64,000 bases of DNA from Cristatella mucedo (lineage: Eukaryota; Bryozoa; Phylactolaemata; Cristatellidae). Under the pieces are notes generated by a model. The model saw nothing but the letters and a program-made list of their open reading frames with translations, did not search any database and was not told where the DNA came from. A program made the position numbers and the translations under genes. The stretch is taken from contig WPIO01000007.1 in NCBI GenBank assembly GCA_009760855.2, positions 6,854,501 through 6,918,500 of the forward strand, in the 5' to 3' direction. This document shows positions 12,101 through 61,530 of the stretch, piece by piece. How positions within the stretch are numbered: position 1 is the stretch's first letter; every line of letters begins with the position of its first letter.

Positions 12101-14351
12101 ACGTCGCGTCAGAGGTCGTGGGTTCGACGCAGAGGACGGAAAAGTCGCATCCGGTCTGACTAGCTCGATTTTATATTTGCGGTGCTACATCGCTTTATAT
12201 GAAGATTGCGTCTGAAGGTTGAACATAATTCACATTAAAATTTGGAAATGTGACAGAAAGGGTTGCAACATTTCTGTAGCAAAGGAAAAAAGTGCACGGA
12301 GGAGGAGGACGTACCAAGTTACTTGAAACTGCAGCCACGGCGAGGTTGGTGAAGACGAAGGAGCCGACGGTGATGGCCACTACCAGATAGATCAGGCCCG
12401 CAGTGTACGTCCACGTGCTCGTTGTCTGCTTGAAGCCTTCACCGATGCTCATCCACCCATCCTGGGTTACGCAGATGAAAAGCGACCAGAGCGCTGCAAC
12501 GCGGAGCAGGCGACAAGACCGGAATCAGGGGCAAGCGGAAGCGAAGGCGTCCTGCCCGCAGACGCCACAGCAGCTCAGGACAATCGTCACCCGCAGCGGC
12601 CATTTGGCAGCAGCAGCAGCAGTAGCTGCTGCTGCTGCTGCTGCTGAGGAGGAGTTTGTCCAGCTTGCCTTGCCACAGGTCGCCGAAAGAAGTAGGATAC
12701 TCCTTTCCGAAAAGAGTCACTCCGGCCACGGCGAATACCGTCAGAATTATGAAGAGCACCAAGAAGATGTTGAGCATGTCGGGCATGGACTGAATCACTG
12801 TCTGAACCACGAGAGACAGGCCTTGCAGGCCGGTTATGCTGCGGGGCGAGGAAGATATTTGAAGCGAAGAGACACGTGACTCGAGCTCGACGCGACGTCC
12901 ATGCGATACGTTGCGATTAGCGAGAGAGCGGTGAGACGAGTGCACGCGACGCCACGTCGCACGTTGCGATAGGTGAGCGAGTGGAGCTGGAAAACCGAGC
13001 GACGCGTAGCTACCTTCTGAGACTCCTGGCTGCGCGAAGCACCCTCAGTAACTTGATAATGCTTCCATTTTCGAACACCTGGAATGCTGAAGGCAGCATC
13101 GACACTGCAGCTTGCACCGTCGCGAGCAGCCTGGCGGCGGCAGCGTGGCGTGAAAGTTTCTAGCAGTCTTACCGCAGCTAGCGCTGCTGCGCTCATGATT
13201 TTTGCCCACGCGAAAAGGATTTTTGCCGGCTGCAGCGCTCGGTTCCGATATGGATTCGATTTAGTGCAGAGGCAGTCAGCCGTGCCTCTATTTCCTACCT
13301 GGCGCGAGTAGCAGCATCACAACAATAATGAAGTCCATAATGTTCCAACCACTTCTCCAGAAGATCCAGAAGCCGGTGTACCACTTGAAGACAATCTCCA
13401 TCAGAAAAACCGCGAGCACCGCTTGATCCAGTAATGAGAACGCGTTGGCGTATTCCCGAGCCTACGATCGCCAGGCGGCGCTCTAGTCTACCGAAGTAGA
13501 CTTAGGAGTTTTAGCGGGCGGCAGCCCACCCTGAAGCTAACCTGGTGCGCACTTGCTTGACCACCAGAGTCTACCAGCTCAGCTAGCATTGACAGACACC
13601 AGCTGCATTGCAGCACTAATTCGAGGGTAGCACTAACGCGAGGGCTTTGGCTACGATGAGTCGCAGCTGAGGAAGCGGGTGACGCCGGCGGCGGCGGCGG
13701 CGGCGGCGGCGAGGCGGGAGCCGGGTGAGGCCACGCCGTCGGCCGGTGCCGAGCACGAGATACCAGGGTGGCGTTTGTCTGCAGTCCGATGGCGATTGTG
13801 TTCACTATCAGTACGATGAAGAAAAATATGCGAAACGGGAGGCTCGCTATGACGGAGGCCACGTAGCGCTGCATGGCCAGCGTCTCAAGAGCGTCGTCGC
13901 TCTGCTCCACGATGTTGCGGAAGTCGTCAGCCCGAGCTTTTTCCTGCATAAACACGTTCGCCGTCGACGCCCGCCGGTCCTGCTCCCGCTGTCCCTGCGA
14001 CGACCAATCGATAGATCGACCGATCGACGATCGATGATCGGAGGGCCTGGGCGCCGAGAACGCCGACGCTGCGCAGCGAACATCGGCACATGCGGCCTCT
14101 GGCGCACGTGGCCGACGAAGCCTCCGTCTAGGATCGACGGAGACGCCTCCAGCCGCTGCTTGCGCGGACTCTTGCCGCTGTGAAGAAGCACAATTATCAG
14201 GCTTCGCCGGTCGAGCAAGCGGCTCATTTAGCAGCTCTTCGAAACGATCGCTTGGGAGTGGGCACCGGTTGAGACGGCCTGCCTGGCCACGGCGGTCCAG
14301 CCGCTGCGGCCGACGGCTTGCAGCTGGACGTGTCCGACAGGTTTGCGTTTC
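9090..14351 (-). CDS. CATSPER4: CatSper4-like sperm cation channel subunit (gene span)
   Basis: One six-helix pore subunit of CatSper, the Ca2+-permeable channel of the sperm flagellum that drives hyperactivated swimming and works as a heterotetramer of CatSper1-4. Traced exons, plus coordinates: 14351-13764, 13461-13299, 13086-13014, 12838-12669, 12493-12315, 10981-10754 (moderate), 9778-9671, 9361-9260 and 9134-9090 (weak). All junction phases agree. Assignment to CatSper4 rather than CatSper1-3 rests on the S2-S3 linker (GFWIFW), the segment SMPDMLNIF before S5, the pore TQDGW, and a tail resembling CatSper4 (EENLAEYKTIREDLDK). An in-frame Met at 13949-13947 lies just before S1. The frame is open 5' of it to 14351 with no other Met, so the true start may lie there or in an upstream exon. 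Confidence 0.85.
9260..9361 (-). CDS. CATSPER4: CatSper4 exon: distal tail
   Basis: A 34-codon exon, phase 0 at both ends, between ttgtag and gtaatc. It encodes IFEAVCALNVEEGVGEEPET and then a Ser/Lys-containing end. It continues the helical tail directly after DLDK. The start resembles the VEEVRAI part of the known tail; the acidic remainder is lineage-specific. Confidence 0.7.
9671..9778 (-). CDS. CATSPER4: CatSper4 exon: C-terminal helical segment
   Basis: A 36-codon exon in phase 0 at both ends (acceptor ttttag, donor gtaagg). It encodes SEKFEHYCMTLIALEENLAE followed by YKTIREDLDK. This aligns well with the CatSper4 tail pattern (CLVLEAIQENLxxYKxIRDEL), a predicted coiled coil thought to help subunit assembly. 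Confidence 0.85.
10173..10405 (-). repeat. LINE-A 3' end fragment inside CatSper4
   Basis: (aat)n at the left edge, then the reverse complement of the LINE-A tail (gccccctcagagaactcagt, ctaggcgctttacatttgct) and part of the 3' UTR. It lies in the intron between the exons at 10754 and 9778. Confidence 0.85.
10754..10981 (-). CDS. CATSPER4: Probable CatSper4 exon: start of cytoplasmic tail
   Basis: A 228-nt phase-0 open segment between cagtag and a gtagcg donor. It contains WLDLVHSRFGTAREESKDIS followed by EFLTENL, which resembles the tail region of CatSper4 (an LVHC..AR.EKS pattern, from memory). Phases fit both neighbours. The 5' half is unlike the family, so the exact acceptor could be wrong. 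Confidence 0.5.
11190..11640 (-). mobile_element. LINE-A fragment inside CatSper4
   Basis: The tail (tatagcgccctcggag), 3' UTR and end of ORF2 (gagcatatgaactaaaggc and ggtctccaaaggatctgagg pieces) are recognisable, with no long open frame. It sits in the intron after the pore exon. Confidence 0.8.
12315..12493 (-). CDS. CATSPER4: CatSper4 exon: pore loop and S6
   Basis: The exon encodes ALWSLFICVTQDGWMSIGEG (pore helix and selectivity filter, with the T-x-D-x-W signature of CatSper subunits) and S6 (GLIYLVVAITVGSFVFTNLA). It ends SNL, matching the end of S6 in CatSper4, at a gtacgt donor in phase 0. Confidence 0.94.
12605..12648. repeat. Self-complementary CAG/CTG repeat
   Basis: A run of cag units turns into ctg units around a central tagct, forming a perfect hairpin-capable palindrome. 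It sits inside the 175-nt GC-AG intron of CatSper4. Confidence 0.9.
12669..12838 (-). CDS. CATSPER4: CatSper4 exon: S4-S5 linker and S5
   Basis: The exon encodes SITGLQGLSLVVQTVIQSMP, then DMLNIFLVLFIILTVFAVAG (S5) and VTLFGKEYPTSFGDLWQ. It leaves one nucleotide and ends at a non-canonical GC donor (TGGCAAG followed by gcaagc). Joining there to the next exon gives the expected WQALWSLF pore entry, so the GC-AG intron is supported by phase and homology. Confidence 0.92.
13014..13086 (-). CDS. CATSPER4: CatSper4 exon: S4 voltage sensor
   Basis: A 73-nt exon encodes S4 with regularly spaced basic residues: IIKLLRVLRAARSLR, with K and four R at three-residue spacing. The acceptor cttcag at 13087-13092 gives the correct phase; a second AG seven nucleotides downstream (ttccag) would break the frame. 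The donor is gtagct. Confidence 0.88.
13299..13461 (-). CDS. CATSPER4: CatSper4 exon: S2 and S3
   Basis: The exon encodes the S2 helix (QAVLAVFLMEIVFKWYTGF), the WIFWRSGWNIMDF linker and the S3 helix (FIIVVMLLLAP). Splice sites are tcgtag at the start and gtagga at the end; it enters in phase 0 and leaves one nucleotide. The GFWIFW(K/R)xGWNI motif is highly characteristic of CatSper4. Confidence 0.92.
13682..13714. repeat. (CGG)n trinucleotide run
   Basis: About ten gcg/cgg units lie in the CatSper4 intron after the S1 exon; proline-run translations over it are artefacts. Confidence 0.9.
13764..14351 (-). CDS. CATSPER4: CatSper4 exon: N-terminal region and S1
   Basis: The exon encodes a long basic, low-complexity N-terminus, then a helical stretch (RADDFRNIVEQSDDALETLA) and the S1 helix (LPFRIFFFIVLIVNTIAIGL, ending QTNATL). 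It ends at a gtatct donor at 13763-13758. The match to CatSper4 S1 (an AIxxALxTN-type end) is direct. The acceptor at 14352 (tgttag) is tentative. The 5' part is GC-rich, unlike the surrounding DNA. Confidence 0.8.
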
Positions 14352-14455
14352 CTAACACTTATCGTTCCTTCACGCCAGGCGTACTTTTTGGGGCATTAAA
14401 CGTGGAGGGAGTGGCAAGCTTCAAGAACATGCAATGCATATTACCAGTCATCAGT

Positions 14456-14576
<121 letters not shown>

Positions 14577-14577
14577 G

Positions 14578-14833
14578 ATTTAGGACAGCATTTAGTTGGT
14601 CCCTGCGATTCGTCCTTCATGTGCTTATGCGTGCTGACACTGTGCATGCTTCCACTAACCACATTTGCATGCTGACCCTGTGCATGTCACCCCTAACTAT
14701 GTTATTCACGTTGTTTATCAAGCATAATATTTCTCACGATTTAATTGCATTTCCATTTGCAGCAAATGTAAAGCGCCTAGAAAGAGATTTAATTCTCTGT
14801 GGGCGCTTTATCAAGTGCATTATATATATATAA
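14578..14833 (+). repeat. LINE-A 3' end, left arm of inverted pair
   Basis: Starts at ttaggacagcatttagttgg (end of ORF2), passes through the 3' UTR and the terminal box, and ends in a short TA/TAA tract. The opposite-strand copy starts within a few nucleotides. Confidence 0.92.
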
Positions 14834-14835
14834 TA

Positions 14836-15112
14836 ATAATAATAATAATTCACTTGATAAAGCGCCCTCAGAGAACTTAATCTCTTTCTAGGCGCTTTAC
14901 ATTTGCTGTAAAGTGAGATGCAATTGAATGGTAAGTAAAATCATGCTTGAAAAACAAACGAAATGAATAACATGGTTAGGGGTGACATGCACAGGGTCAG
15001 CATGCAAATGTGGTTAGTGGCAGCATGCACAGTGTCAGCACGCATAAGCACATCAAAGACGAATCACAGGGACCCACTAAATGCTGTCCTAAATAGGTGT
15101 GTTTTTAAGTTT
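14836..15112 (-). repeat. LINE-A 3' end, right arm of inverted pair
   Basis: Reverse-oriented LINE-A 3' end. It begins at (aat)n and ends at ctaaatgctgtcctaaatag, nearly the same internal point as the left arm. The two copies lie tail to tail. The far side runs into CA and then (TA)n. Confidence 0.92.
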
Positions 15113-15125
15113 CACACACACACAG

Positions 15126-15126
<1 letters not shown>

Positions 15127-15165
<39 letters not shown>

Positions 15166-15190
15166 TACATATATATGTGTGTGTGTGTAC
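15127..15190. repeat. (TA)n/(TG)n microsatellite, right border of palindrome
   Basis: Alternating TA followed by TG, mirroring the TA tract on the other side of the LINE pair. Confidence 0.93.
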
Positions 15191-15202
15191 AAACTCTATA
15201 GA

Positions 15203-15350
15203 TAATTCATTTGTATAGCTTCGTCAAAGAACTGAATCTCTATCATTCACATATGCTTCAGAGCTCGAGCTCACAATCTCGGTCGTAAAGGTGAGAACCT
15301 TGACCTCGGTCGCTAAAGACGGGCACTTGCTGGCGCGCCAGCACCCGCGG
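15203..15350 (-). repeat. SINE-1 copy, diverged
   Basis: Reverse-oriented. Tail-like segment (tttgtatagcttcgtcaaag, ctgaatctctat) followed by the tRNA-like part (gctcgagctcacaatctcgg, accttgacctcggtcg). Confidence 0.6.
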
Positions 15351-17144
15351 CCGCCATTGGCAGAGCCATTGCAACTTTCGAACTTTATGGCTTCAGGCAT
15401 CACTCATATGTCTAGCGAAATTCCAAGACTCTGGACTCGTTACTTCAGCAGACTATTCTTCGCTTGCAAAGTAAACCCCAGTAATCAAATCAATGCATCA
15501 ATGTGGTCACAAGCTTCGTACGACGGCTCTGCTAATTGATGACTGTACAAAGGCAAATGCAAGGTGAGCGAGCACGATGCGAAGGCAGGCTTTCCGCTTC
15601 GTGCTGATAATATGCGCTTGATGCGCTGCATACGACGTGAGCGCTGCATATGACGTAGAGCCGCCGGAAAATCTTACCATCATCGACAGCTTCTCATCGA
15701 ACAGGAATCTTCTATGAACCTCGGGAACACTACAAATAATATTTACACAGTTCATGTTTGAGATTAACCCGCAGTCACGGACAACGAAAGTTGCATTAAT
15801 AACCGTGGCCTCAAATGGGCTTTGGAAAGGAAGTCAGAGGCCAGAATATTTCTTATGAAGTTTAGTGTATTTCTATTCACCTCCTCATTGCATTTACAGG
15901 TACTTATATTGCATTCGCCACCTCATGCATTTACGAGCACACTCACACACCCACGTACACACCTGCACGCATGCACGCACGCACACACGCACACTGCTGT
16001 TGATAGTGTCGTACAGGTATGAGCGAGAAAGCCAGAGACTGCGTTATTTGCCGGAGCCGGCTCAGTGCTAGAGACAGCCATAATGATTTGGCTCGAGGAA
16101 GCTGAAGGAAGAGTGGAGATAAGCTATGGTAACTCATAATTTCAATGGAGAGTAGTAGCACGCGACAACTGGACAGAATGTGCTCGAGTCGGGAGCTGAA
16201 GAGACCACATCGCAGTTTCGGAAGCATTTTGGAGTCTCGTTCCTCGGTTGAAAGATTTTGTCGCCGCCGGTCTTTATCTGAGAACTTGAACCAGAACATG
16301 AACAATTTATCGACTGAAGAGATCTGAAGCAAGAATTAGTTGAAACTGACGTTCTAGTAGGCATGAAGGGCAACATTCCTTGCGGGTCATATGAGTACGA
16401 GAAAGAATTTTGATCTGTTATAAGGATGATCACGAGGCGGCTTATAGAATTAATCAGAGAAGGCGGACAATCATTTGTACGATACGTGTTGCTAATTTTC
16501 CACTGACCGATAGACCCAGTCAGTTACTACAAAATGTACAACCCTTGCTAGTCTCGCTTACTACAGTTTTTCACAGTGTAAGGAGCTAAATAAGTCCTAC
16601 CTCTTTGAATCGCTGCTTGGCGACCAATACATCACCTGCTGGTGTGAATAAAATTAGCTTACAAATCATATCTGTAGCAGTCTTTGCTCTTAACAGACTT
16701 CACCATGGTGTAGCTGAGAGGCGCGGATACTGTCCGTCGCTGCTGCCGAACGGTTAATTCGTTACGAGCGCCAGCGTCACGACAGCGAACGCTCAGATCT
16801 TTACCAAAAGGCCAGGAGCCAGAACAAGTTCAGCCTGAAATTTAAAGAGGGTGTGCGCTAGATAGTGTTGTCAGAAAGCTCAATGATAAGTAGACGCAGG
16901 TTGCAGCTAGACGGTCTCTGAGAACTTATTAGCAAATCTGCTACCGAGATTTAGAAGAGGAGCTATTGACCATGAAGCAATTGTCGAGCTGAGGTGTTCT
17001 AAGTTAATTGAGGGCATTCTAAAACCAGCTTGGTTATGATGGACGACAGGGCAAAATAATTTGGCTGATCGCAATTCGGAGGTATCTCTCGCATCTTTTT
17101 GGCGGGTTTCAAAAGATATCGAAATCTTAGCTAGTCACATCATT
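15351..17144. other. Spacer 5' of CatSper4, nothing firm
   Basis: No coding exon recognised. A short CA-rich stretch lies at 15940-15990. If the CatSper4 N-terminus continues into another exon, that exon would lie here, but I could not identify it. Confidence 0.4.
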
Positions 17145-17305
17145 GGGCGGAAGTCGATACGCCGCTTGAGGGAGTCAGTGCAGATGTGTGAGAGTATTAT
17201 AATACGGAAGTTGCAACATTCACAACAGACAAGCCTAGACGCAAAGTTTTGCACCAACTTTAAACGTCTAATTGCTCATGCTGGAAGACCTGCGAGTAGT
17301 TAAGT
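17145..17305 (-). mobile_element. Degenerate LINE-A fragment
   Basis: Minus-strand remnant of the [14 protein letters not shown] region (for example caacagacaagcctagacgc and gttttgcaccaactttaaac). Confidence 0.65.
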
Positions 17306-17375
17306 TACATAAATCTATATACGATGAGTCACAAATGCACGGGTCGCCACCATGGCTGTCTCATCTTTATCTGCC

Positions 17376-17520
17376 GAGCTGGTTTGGCCCAGCGGTTAAG
17401 GTGCTCGTCCTTATCAAGGTCTGGCCGAGGTCGTGGGCTCGAGCCCCGGGGCATATGTGAAGCGTCTGAATAGAGATACAGTTTTCTAAGGGCGTTATAC
17501 AAATGAATTATTGTTAATTT
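17376..17520 (+). repeat. SINE-1 copy, well preserved
   Basis: The tRNA-like head has an A-box-like gcccagcggttaaggtg and a B-box-like ggtcgtgggctcgagcccc. The tail reads agcgtctgaatagagatac, ttttctaagggcgttatac, then an ATT-rich end. Good reference copy for the family. Confidence 0.85.
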
Positions 17521-18551
17521 ATTTATTTAAGAAAGTCCGAATATTTGCAATTTTGCGTGACTGTAATTAGGCAGTCTTCACCATGGGGCCGATATGGTCT
17601 TCCAGTGAACGGTCATTTTGGACCTAAGACACCAAGATTCCCTCCAGAGGCTTCACGAAATATGCTGATCGAGCAAATTTTGAAGGTAATAATTTCTCGT
17701 TTCTGAGTGACACCAGACTTGCCTTAGTTGGTTTTATGGGCCTTAGTATTACCTATTAGTTACTTCATGGAGCCATAGAGACTCAAGTGGGTGATACGCT
17801 TGACGAATTCCTATGGACTCCTCTGAGAGAACGTCCTAGCGTTTCCCTTCGCGAATCGGTAGCAAACATACTTTCTCTCATGCAAGCTGAGTCATGAATG
17901 GCTGAGTAAGAAAGAAAGCGTAGCTAAGTCAGGATGAAAGTCAAATAAACTTTTAGCATGGCTGTAATACCACAGGACAACTAGTAAGTATGTGCTATTG
18001 CTGGCAGCCTCAGAGAAGATTTCATTGTCGCTGTCTCTAAGAAACTGCGAAGTTGAGCTCAACAATGAACCCACAAAAAAGATGCAGTCACTTTAAGAGA
18101 AAGAAAAAGAACTTTTAATTCATCGTACTAAGTAGATAAGAGAGTGTACGAGGGGGCTGAGACTGGGCGCAATAGTTAAGCACGGTATAAAGTAGACGAT
18201 GCCGTGACTATTGGGGAGGGTGGGGGGTCAGAGTAGGATTTTTGTTTCATTTTTGCTGATCATCTAGGAGCCACCTCAACTTCATCAGCTAAGACGACGC
18301 ACGAATAACATTTCGACAACTATCCCCAGTCACTTCATTTAGCACCAACTGAATAAGCTAGATTTAAGCAATAAGATAGCTTATAAGATATATTATATAA
18401 TAAGCAATACGATAGATTTTGTTGAGGAAAATTGTAATTTGATGATTTTCACTTATTAACCCTACGAGTGCCAGTTGAGCGGACAAGCTGCTTCTACTGA
18501 TTGGCAGGTGTTTAGGAAAACCTAGGATGAGCGCTTCAAGAGCGGCTTTAG

Positions 18552-18553
<2 letters not shown>
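17521..18553. other. Spacer, nothing identified
   Basis: AT-rich DNA without recognised exon, RNA gene or repeat consensus. Confidence 0.45.

Positions 18554-18554
<1 letters not shown>

Positions 18555-18622
<68 letters not shown>
18555..18622. repeat. (GA)n microsatellite
   Basis: About 34 uninterrupted GA units. Confidence 0.97.
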
Positions 18623-18624
<2 letters not shown>

Positions 18625-20485
18625 CTATCACTATCAGTGCCACCCATTAAATTATTCTCATGAGTCGGACATCGGTTTCAGCCGAATAGTGACTCTCCAT
18701 TTTCATCTTTTTTCATACACCATTATTGTCTATAGATTTCAGAAGCCAAGTAACAACTATTCTAAGAGTTTTCAACAGGAGAACTTCTGCAGCATAGTAT
18801 GAAGAGAACAAGCATCCCGCCAACATGTCTAAGCATCGCTCAAGGTGCTAAGGATTTTATATGCGCACATGTTAGCAGTAAGGCAAAGACGAGCCCAGGA
18901 TATGGGGAATATGATTGAACTTGACCTTGCTATGACTGGCCTACCCTATGGAAGATTAAAAGGCGAGCCAGTTGGCTGCATGGCCTGCCCCTACCGGGTC
19001 GAACCAACGAGGCTACAGGCTGGCAGCCCAACATTGTACGCTTGCATAGATGCAACGTAAATGTCAGGTGATTCAAAGATCTCATTCATATATCGGTGGA
19101 GAGCCTTAGTGGCTGTCAACCTGGCTCGGCCAGGGCAATACAGGACAACATCCAGTTTGGCGAAACACGTACCCCAACTCAAAAGTCTTCGAAGAGCAGG
19201 CAAGGAGAGCGGCAAAGTTAAGCACCCGATAAAAAAGAGCACGAGGCTGTGCTAGATGCTTTGCAAAGCGAGTCTTGACAGCTGCAAGAGTCTTATCAGA
19301 GTAGAGTGATGAACTCTGATGGGATCCGAGGCTGAAGAGGACGCGAGCGAAAGCATTTCCTTAACGACTGCTCAGACTGACAGCTCAGACTTGCTGCTCC
19401 TGCTGCAGCAGCTCTCGCGTCGGTTCGACTAGTCGCTGAAATTCCCTGAAAATGGTTCGCAACTTAGGTCGAACGATGTGCGACTTTAATATTTTAACGC
19501 ATTACACACAGTAAAATGAAGCTTAGACATTCACTACTCTGGACTGCACGGGCCAGTGACGACTAGGCAAGGGTGCTGCACATTTAGAAGGCTTAAGAGC
19601 CAGCACCAACAATAAAGGCTCTCTGCCAATCAGGCAGAAGTGACAACTGCTCACCACAATTCAAGTACGGTGGTGGTGTGCTGCCAACAAAGAAAACAAA
19701 ATAACTGGCTGGCTCAGGGGTAATGCAGCAGTCCCAAACGAGAATTCCGGCTTAAACAATAGATAGCGTGGTAACACGGAGCCAGCGCCGGCGCCAGGCT
19801 ATGCGAAACACAACCGGTAGGGATTACGTGGCCTTTGCGATGTGCACAAGAGCTGTGGCAAGGTAGGCAGCAGTCGGCCAACGCCGTGGCGTGTGCGAGA
19901 TCAAAACATCGCCGAGCTTCACATGAGTCGGGCCGAAACACTTAGCGACGCAGTAAGTAGAGGGCGGCCGCTGCCAGCAGAAAACGGTGAAACAACATTG
20001 AGCTACAGTGAGCGAGTAGCAGTGACGGATCCAAATATTGTCAAACGCATTGGACTCAGTCGATCTAACGGGTAGATGGGCAGAGGCATTCCAATATGGC
20101 TGAAGCTACACGGAGCTTAGTGTGAGGTATGGCTCATGCGCCAAGGCCAGGAGGCACACCGGCAATAACAGCGGCAACCTAGAAAGCAGGCAGCAACGGT
20201 GCCTTGCTTGGAAGCAGCAGCAGAAGCAAACTGCCACTGCTGCTGATGGCGGCTGCGGACGGTCGATCGAGACCACCCGGCTACAGGCGTCTACTCTGCA
20301 CCGGTAAGCAACCGTCTTCTAGGCGCCAGCACACAGTGCGCACTCATCGTTGGCACGCCGATGAACAGACACAGAGAACGAGAGCCGAAGAGCGTGCTGC
20401 CGTGCCGTGCTCGTCCTTGGCAGCCAGCGAGCAAGCTGCAGGCACGGCCACGACTAGGAGCGACGGAATGGACAAGCACTGGTGG
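18623..20485. other. 3' flank of PIKFYVE
   Basis: Lies just downstream of the PIKFYVE stop codon, so its right part should hold the 3' UTR. I could not pick out a convincing AATAAA on the minus strand, so the transcript end is undefined. Short open frames here show no homology. Confidence 0.4.
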
Positions 20486-59307
<38,822 letters not shown>

Positions 59308-59309
59308 CT

Positions 59310-60340
59310 ATACATACAACGCAAAGGTCACTATGAAGCCCGACAACTGAAATTTTGGGATTCTCGGCAAGTGCCGAGATAGTCAGACCCTTAACATCAA
59401 TCGGAAGTCTGTGAGATATCAATACAGCGAGTTGAATATTAACATATTGGAATATGGGAGCTCGAATCGCAAAAAACTTGGCTAGTCAAAGAGCGACTAT
59501 CGGATGGAAAATTTTAATCAAGAGTAATGGATCCATGGCTCCTCCCCAACGGTTGAGAAATGGCAATAGAAATAAACTTTAGAACACGGTACCCCTTGGT
59601 TTAGCTCAGACCAAGGTATCATTAAAGTTAATAGAACAATAGCAAGCAAGTTTTCTCCTACACAATCTCCAGGGGCGACCACTACACCTGAAGCTTTCAA
59701 AAGATGATTCTAAATATTGCTACTACAAAATGTAAATTCTCTCCTTTGGTGAATCCACAAAACCACAAGAACTAAGTGGATGTTATGCAGGAGAGTTTTC
59801 TAGAGCCTATTAGAGCCTACTCAGAGCCTAAAGGTACCACCAAAAGTAAAGGAAATACACGACATTCTACCACAATGAACTCTAATTAACAAAAATCAAT
59901 CATAGAATTGGGCTATGCAAAGATGGATTATACATTGTAATACACTGCTGTTATAATTTACCCAGCAAATTTCATATGGTTGCGTTTGAGTGGTCTCGTG
60001 CAAATGAGCTGCAACGATGCTGGTCACTACTACAAGCCACTTTAATCCACTGCAAATCTCCAAGAAATCGGCTGCTCGAATCTCCAACTTGGATTGCATA
60101 TTATACTAGGCTTTCTATCAGATGCATACAATTTCCTGCCATTCCATTTCATTTCATTTTCATTCCGTTTCCATACAATTTCCTGCCATTGTGTGCCAAT
60201 TCGCATGCCCTGCACCGTACGTATGGCATACAGATTTGGTGCATGGACTTGAACGAAAGTAATAGAAACCCAAGTTGAAGCTACGCACAGCCGATTTCTG
60301 GCCTGCACTTCGCTGAAGCCCATTTTCATGGGAACACAAT
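59310..60340. other. Upstream PIKFYVE intron, mostly unidentified
   Basis: Transcript-sense region 5' of the first visible exon. A weak LINE-B-like remnant lies at about 59700-59860 (tccacaaaaccacaagaact). A CATTT/CATTCC-rich patch lies at 60135-60180. No exon recognised. Confidence 0.4.
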
Positions 60341-60341
60341 G

Positions 60342-60532
<191 letters not shown>

Positions 60533-60536
60533 CATA

Positions 60537-60705
60537 CTATTTATATAATTGATTTGTATAGTGCCTTAAAAGAACCTAATCTCTATTCAAGCGCTTCATA
60601 TATGCCATAGCTCGAGCCCATGACCAGTCATCAAATGCATTAACCCTGACCTTGACCATCTAAGGCAAGCACTTTCATCCTTGCGCCAAACCACTTGAGC
60701 AACAC
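60537..60705 (-). repeat. SINE-1 copy
   Basis: gtatagtgccttaaaagaac, gctcgagcccatgaccagtc and gcgccaaaccacttgagc in reverse orientation; it abuts the TG array and a LINE-B fragment. Confidence 0.78.
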
Positions 60706-60714
60706 GAGAGCCAT

Positions 60715-61530
60715 CGCTGCTCCTTCCGCAAAGGAGACACATGCTGAACCACCTGAATTTGTTGACCAACCATGTAGTCATATTCATCACCAGCTGAAGA
60801 GGCTTAATGGCCTTTTCGGTAGCCCAGCCACAATCAAATTAAAGCAGTCTAGCATAGAGGAGAACCAGGGGGAGCTGGTAAGATAATTAGTCACTGGCAG
60901 ACAGTTCTTGATCTTAGACTAGGATCAAACTCGATGGCTAGCCTTAGAAGTAGTCTTCTTAATGAAGCTTTCAAACGTTAAGCAGCTATCCAAGTAGACC
61001 CCACAATTCGAAGCACACGAATACGGTCGACCACATAACCTCTGATAAGAAGAGCAAAGTCTAGTCCAGATGTATGCTTTAGAGTGTACTATAAATAGCA
61101 GTTTTTTAAATAATCTTTTAGTTTAGGAATATTGGCAACATCCACAATCGAATGTCAGCAAGGCAAGCATTCAGCTTCTTAGTGGCTGGTACTGACTCTG
61201 ATGATTAAAATGCTAAGTACAGTTCAGTATCGTCAGCTTAGAACTTAAGGCTGATCATAATAAGCTTTCTCATAGGCTCTGTGTAAATGTAGAGGACTAA
61301 AAACGATCAGAAAAACAAAATTCGAGCTATGCCACAGCCTCATCAATCACATCAGTTGCTGTTCTCAAATGCTCCAGTAGGATTTTGTGATCAATAGTGT
61401 CAAACACAGCTGACAGATCGAGCAGAGCCAGGGCAGTGACTTTCCCATCATCTTTGTTGCTCAGAATCACTACAGGCAGTCGCGAAAACCTGGCATAGCA
61501 CTAGGCATAACAGCATAGCTATTGCTCAGT
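60715..61530 (-). mobile_element. LINE-B fragment
   Basis: Reverse-oriented. Contains the VTALALLDLSAVFDTIDHK segment near 61440-61380, then KKLNACLADIRLWML, then the C-terminal portion homologous to 47.46-47.69 kb. Multiple stops. Confidence 0.8.

Noticed and set aside
12060-12135. Another SINE head
   Set aside because: gtgggttcgacgcagaggac resembles a B box, but the surroundings match neither SINE family; it contains only a short internal duplication of cgacgcagaggac.
12439-12945. A 168-codon open frame with poly-Ser and poly-Cys
   Set aside because: Reads through the CatSper4 S5 exon into the CAG/CTG-containing intron and into the pore exon in the wrong frame.
60135-60200. CATTCC-like satellite
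   Set aside because: Only a few imperfect CATTT/CATTCC units are present, too short for satellite DNA.
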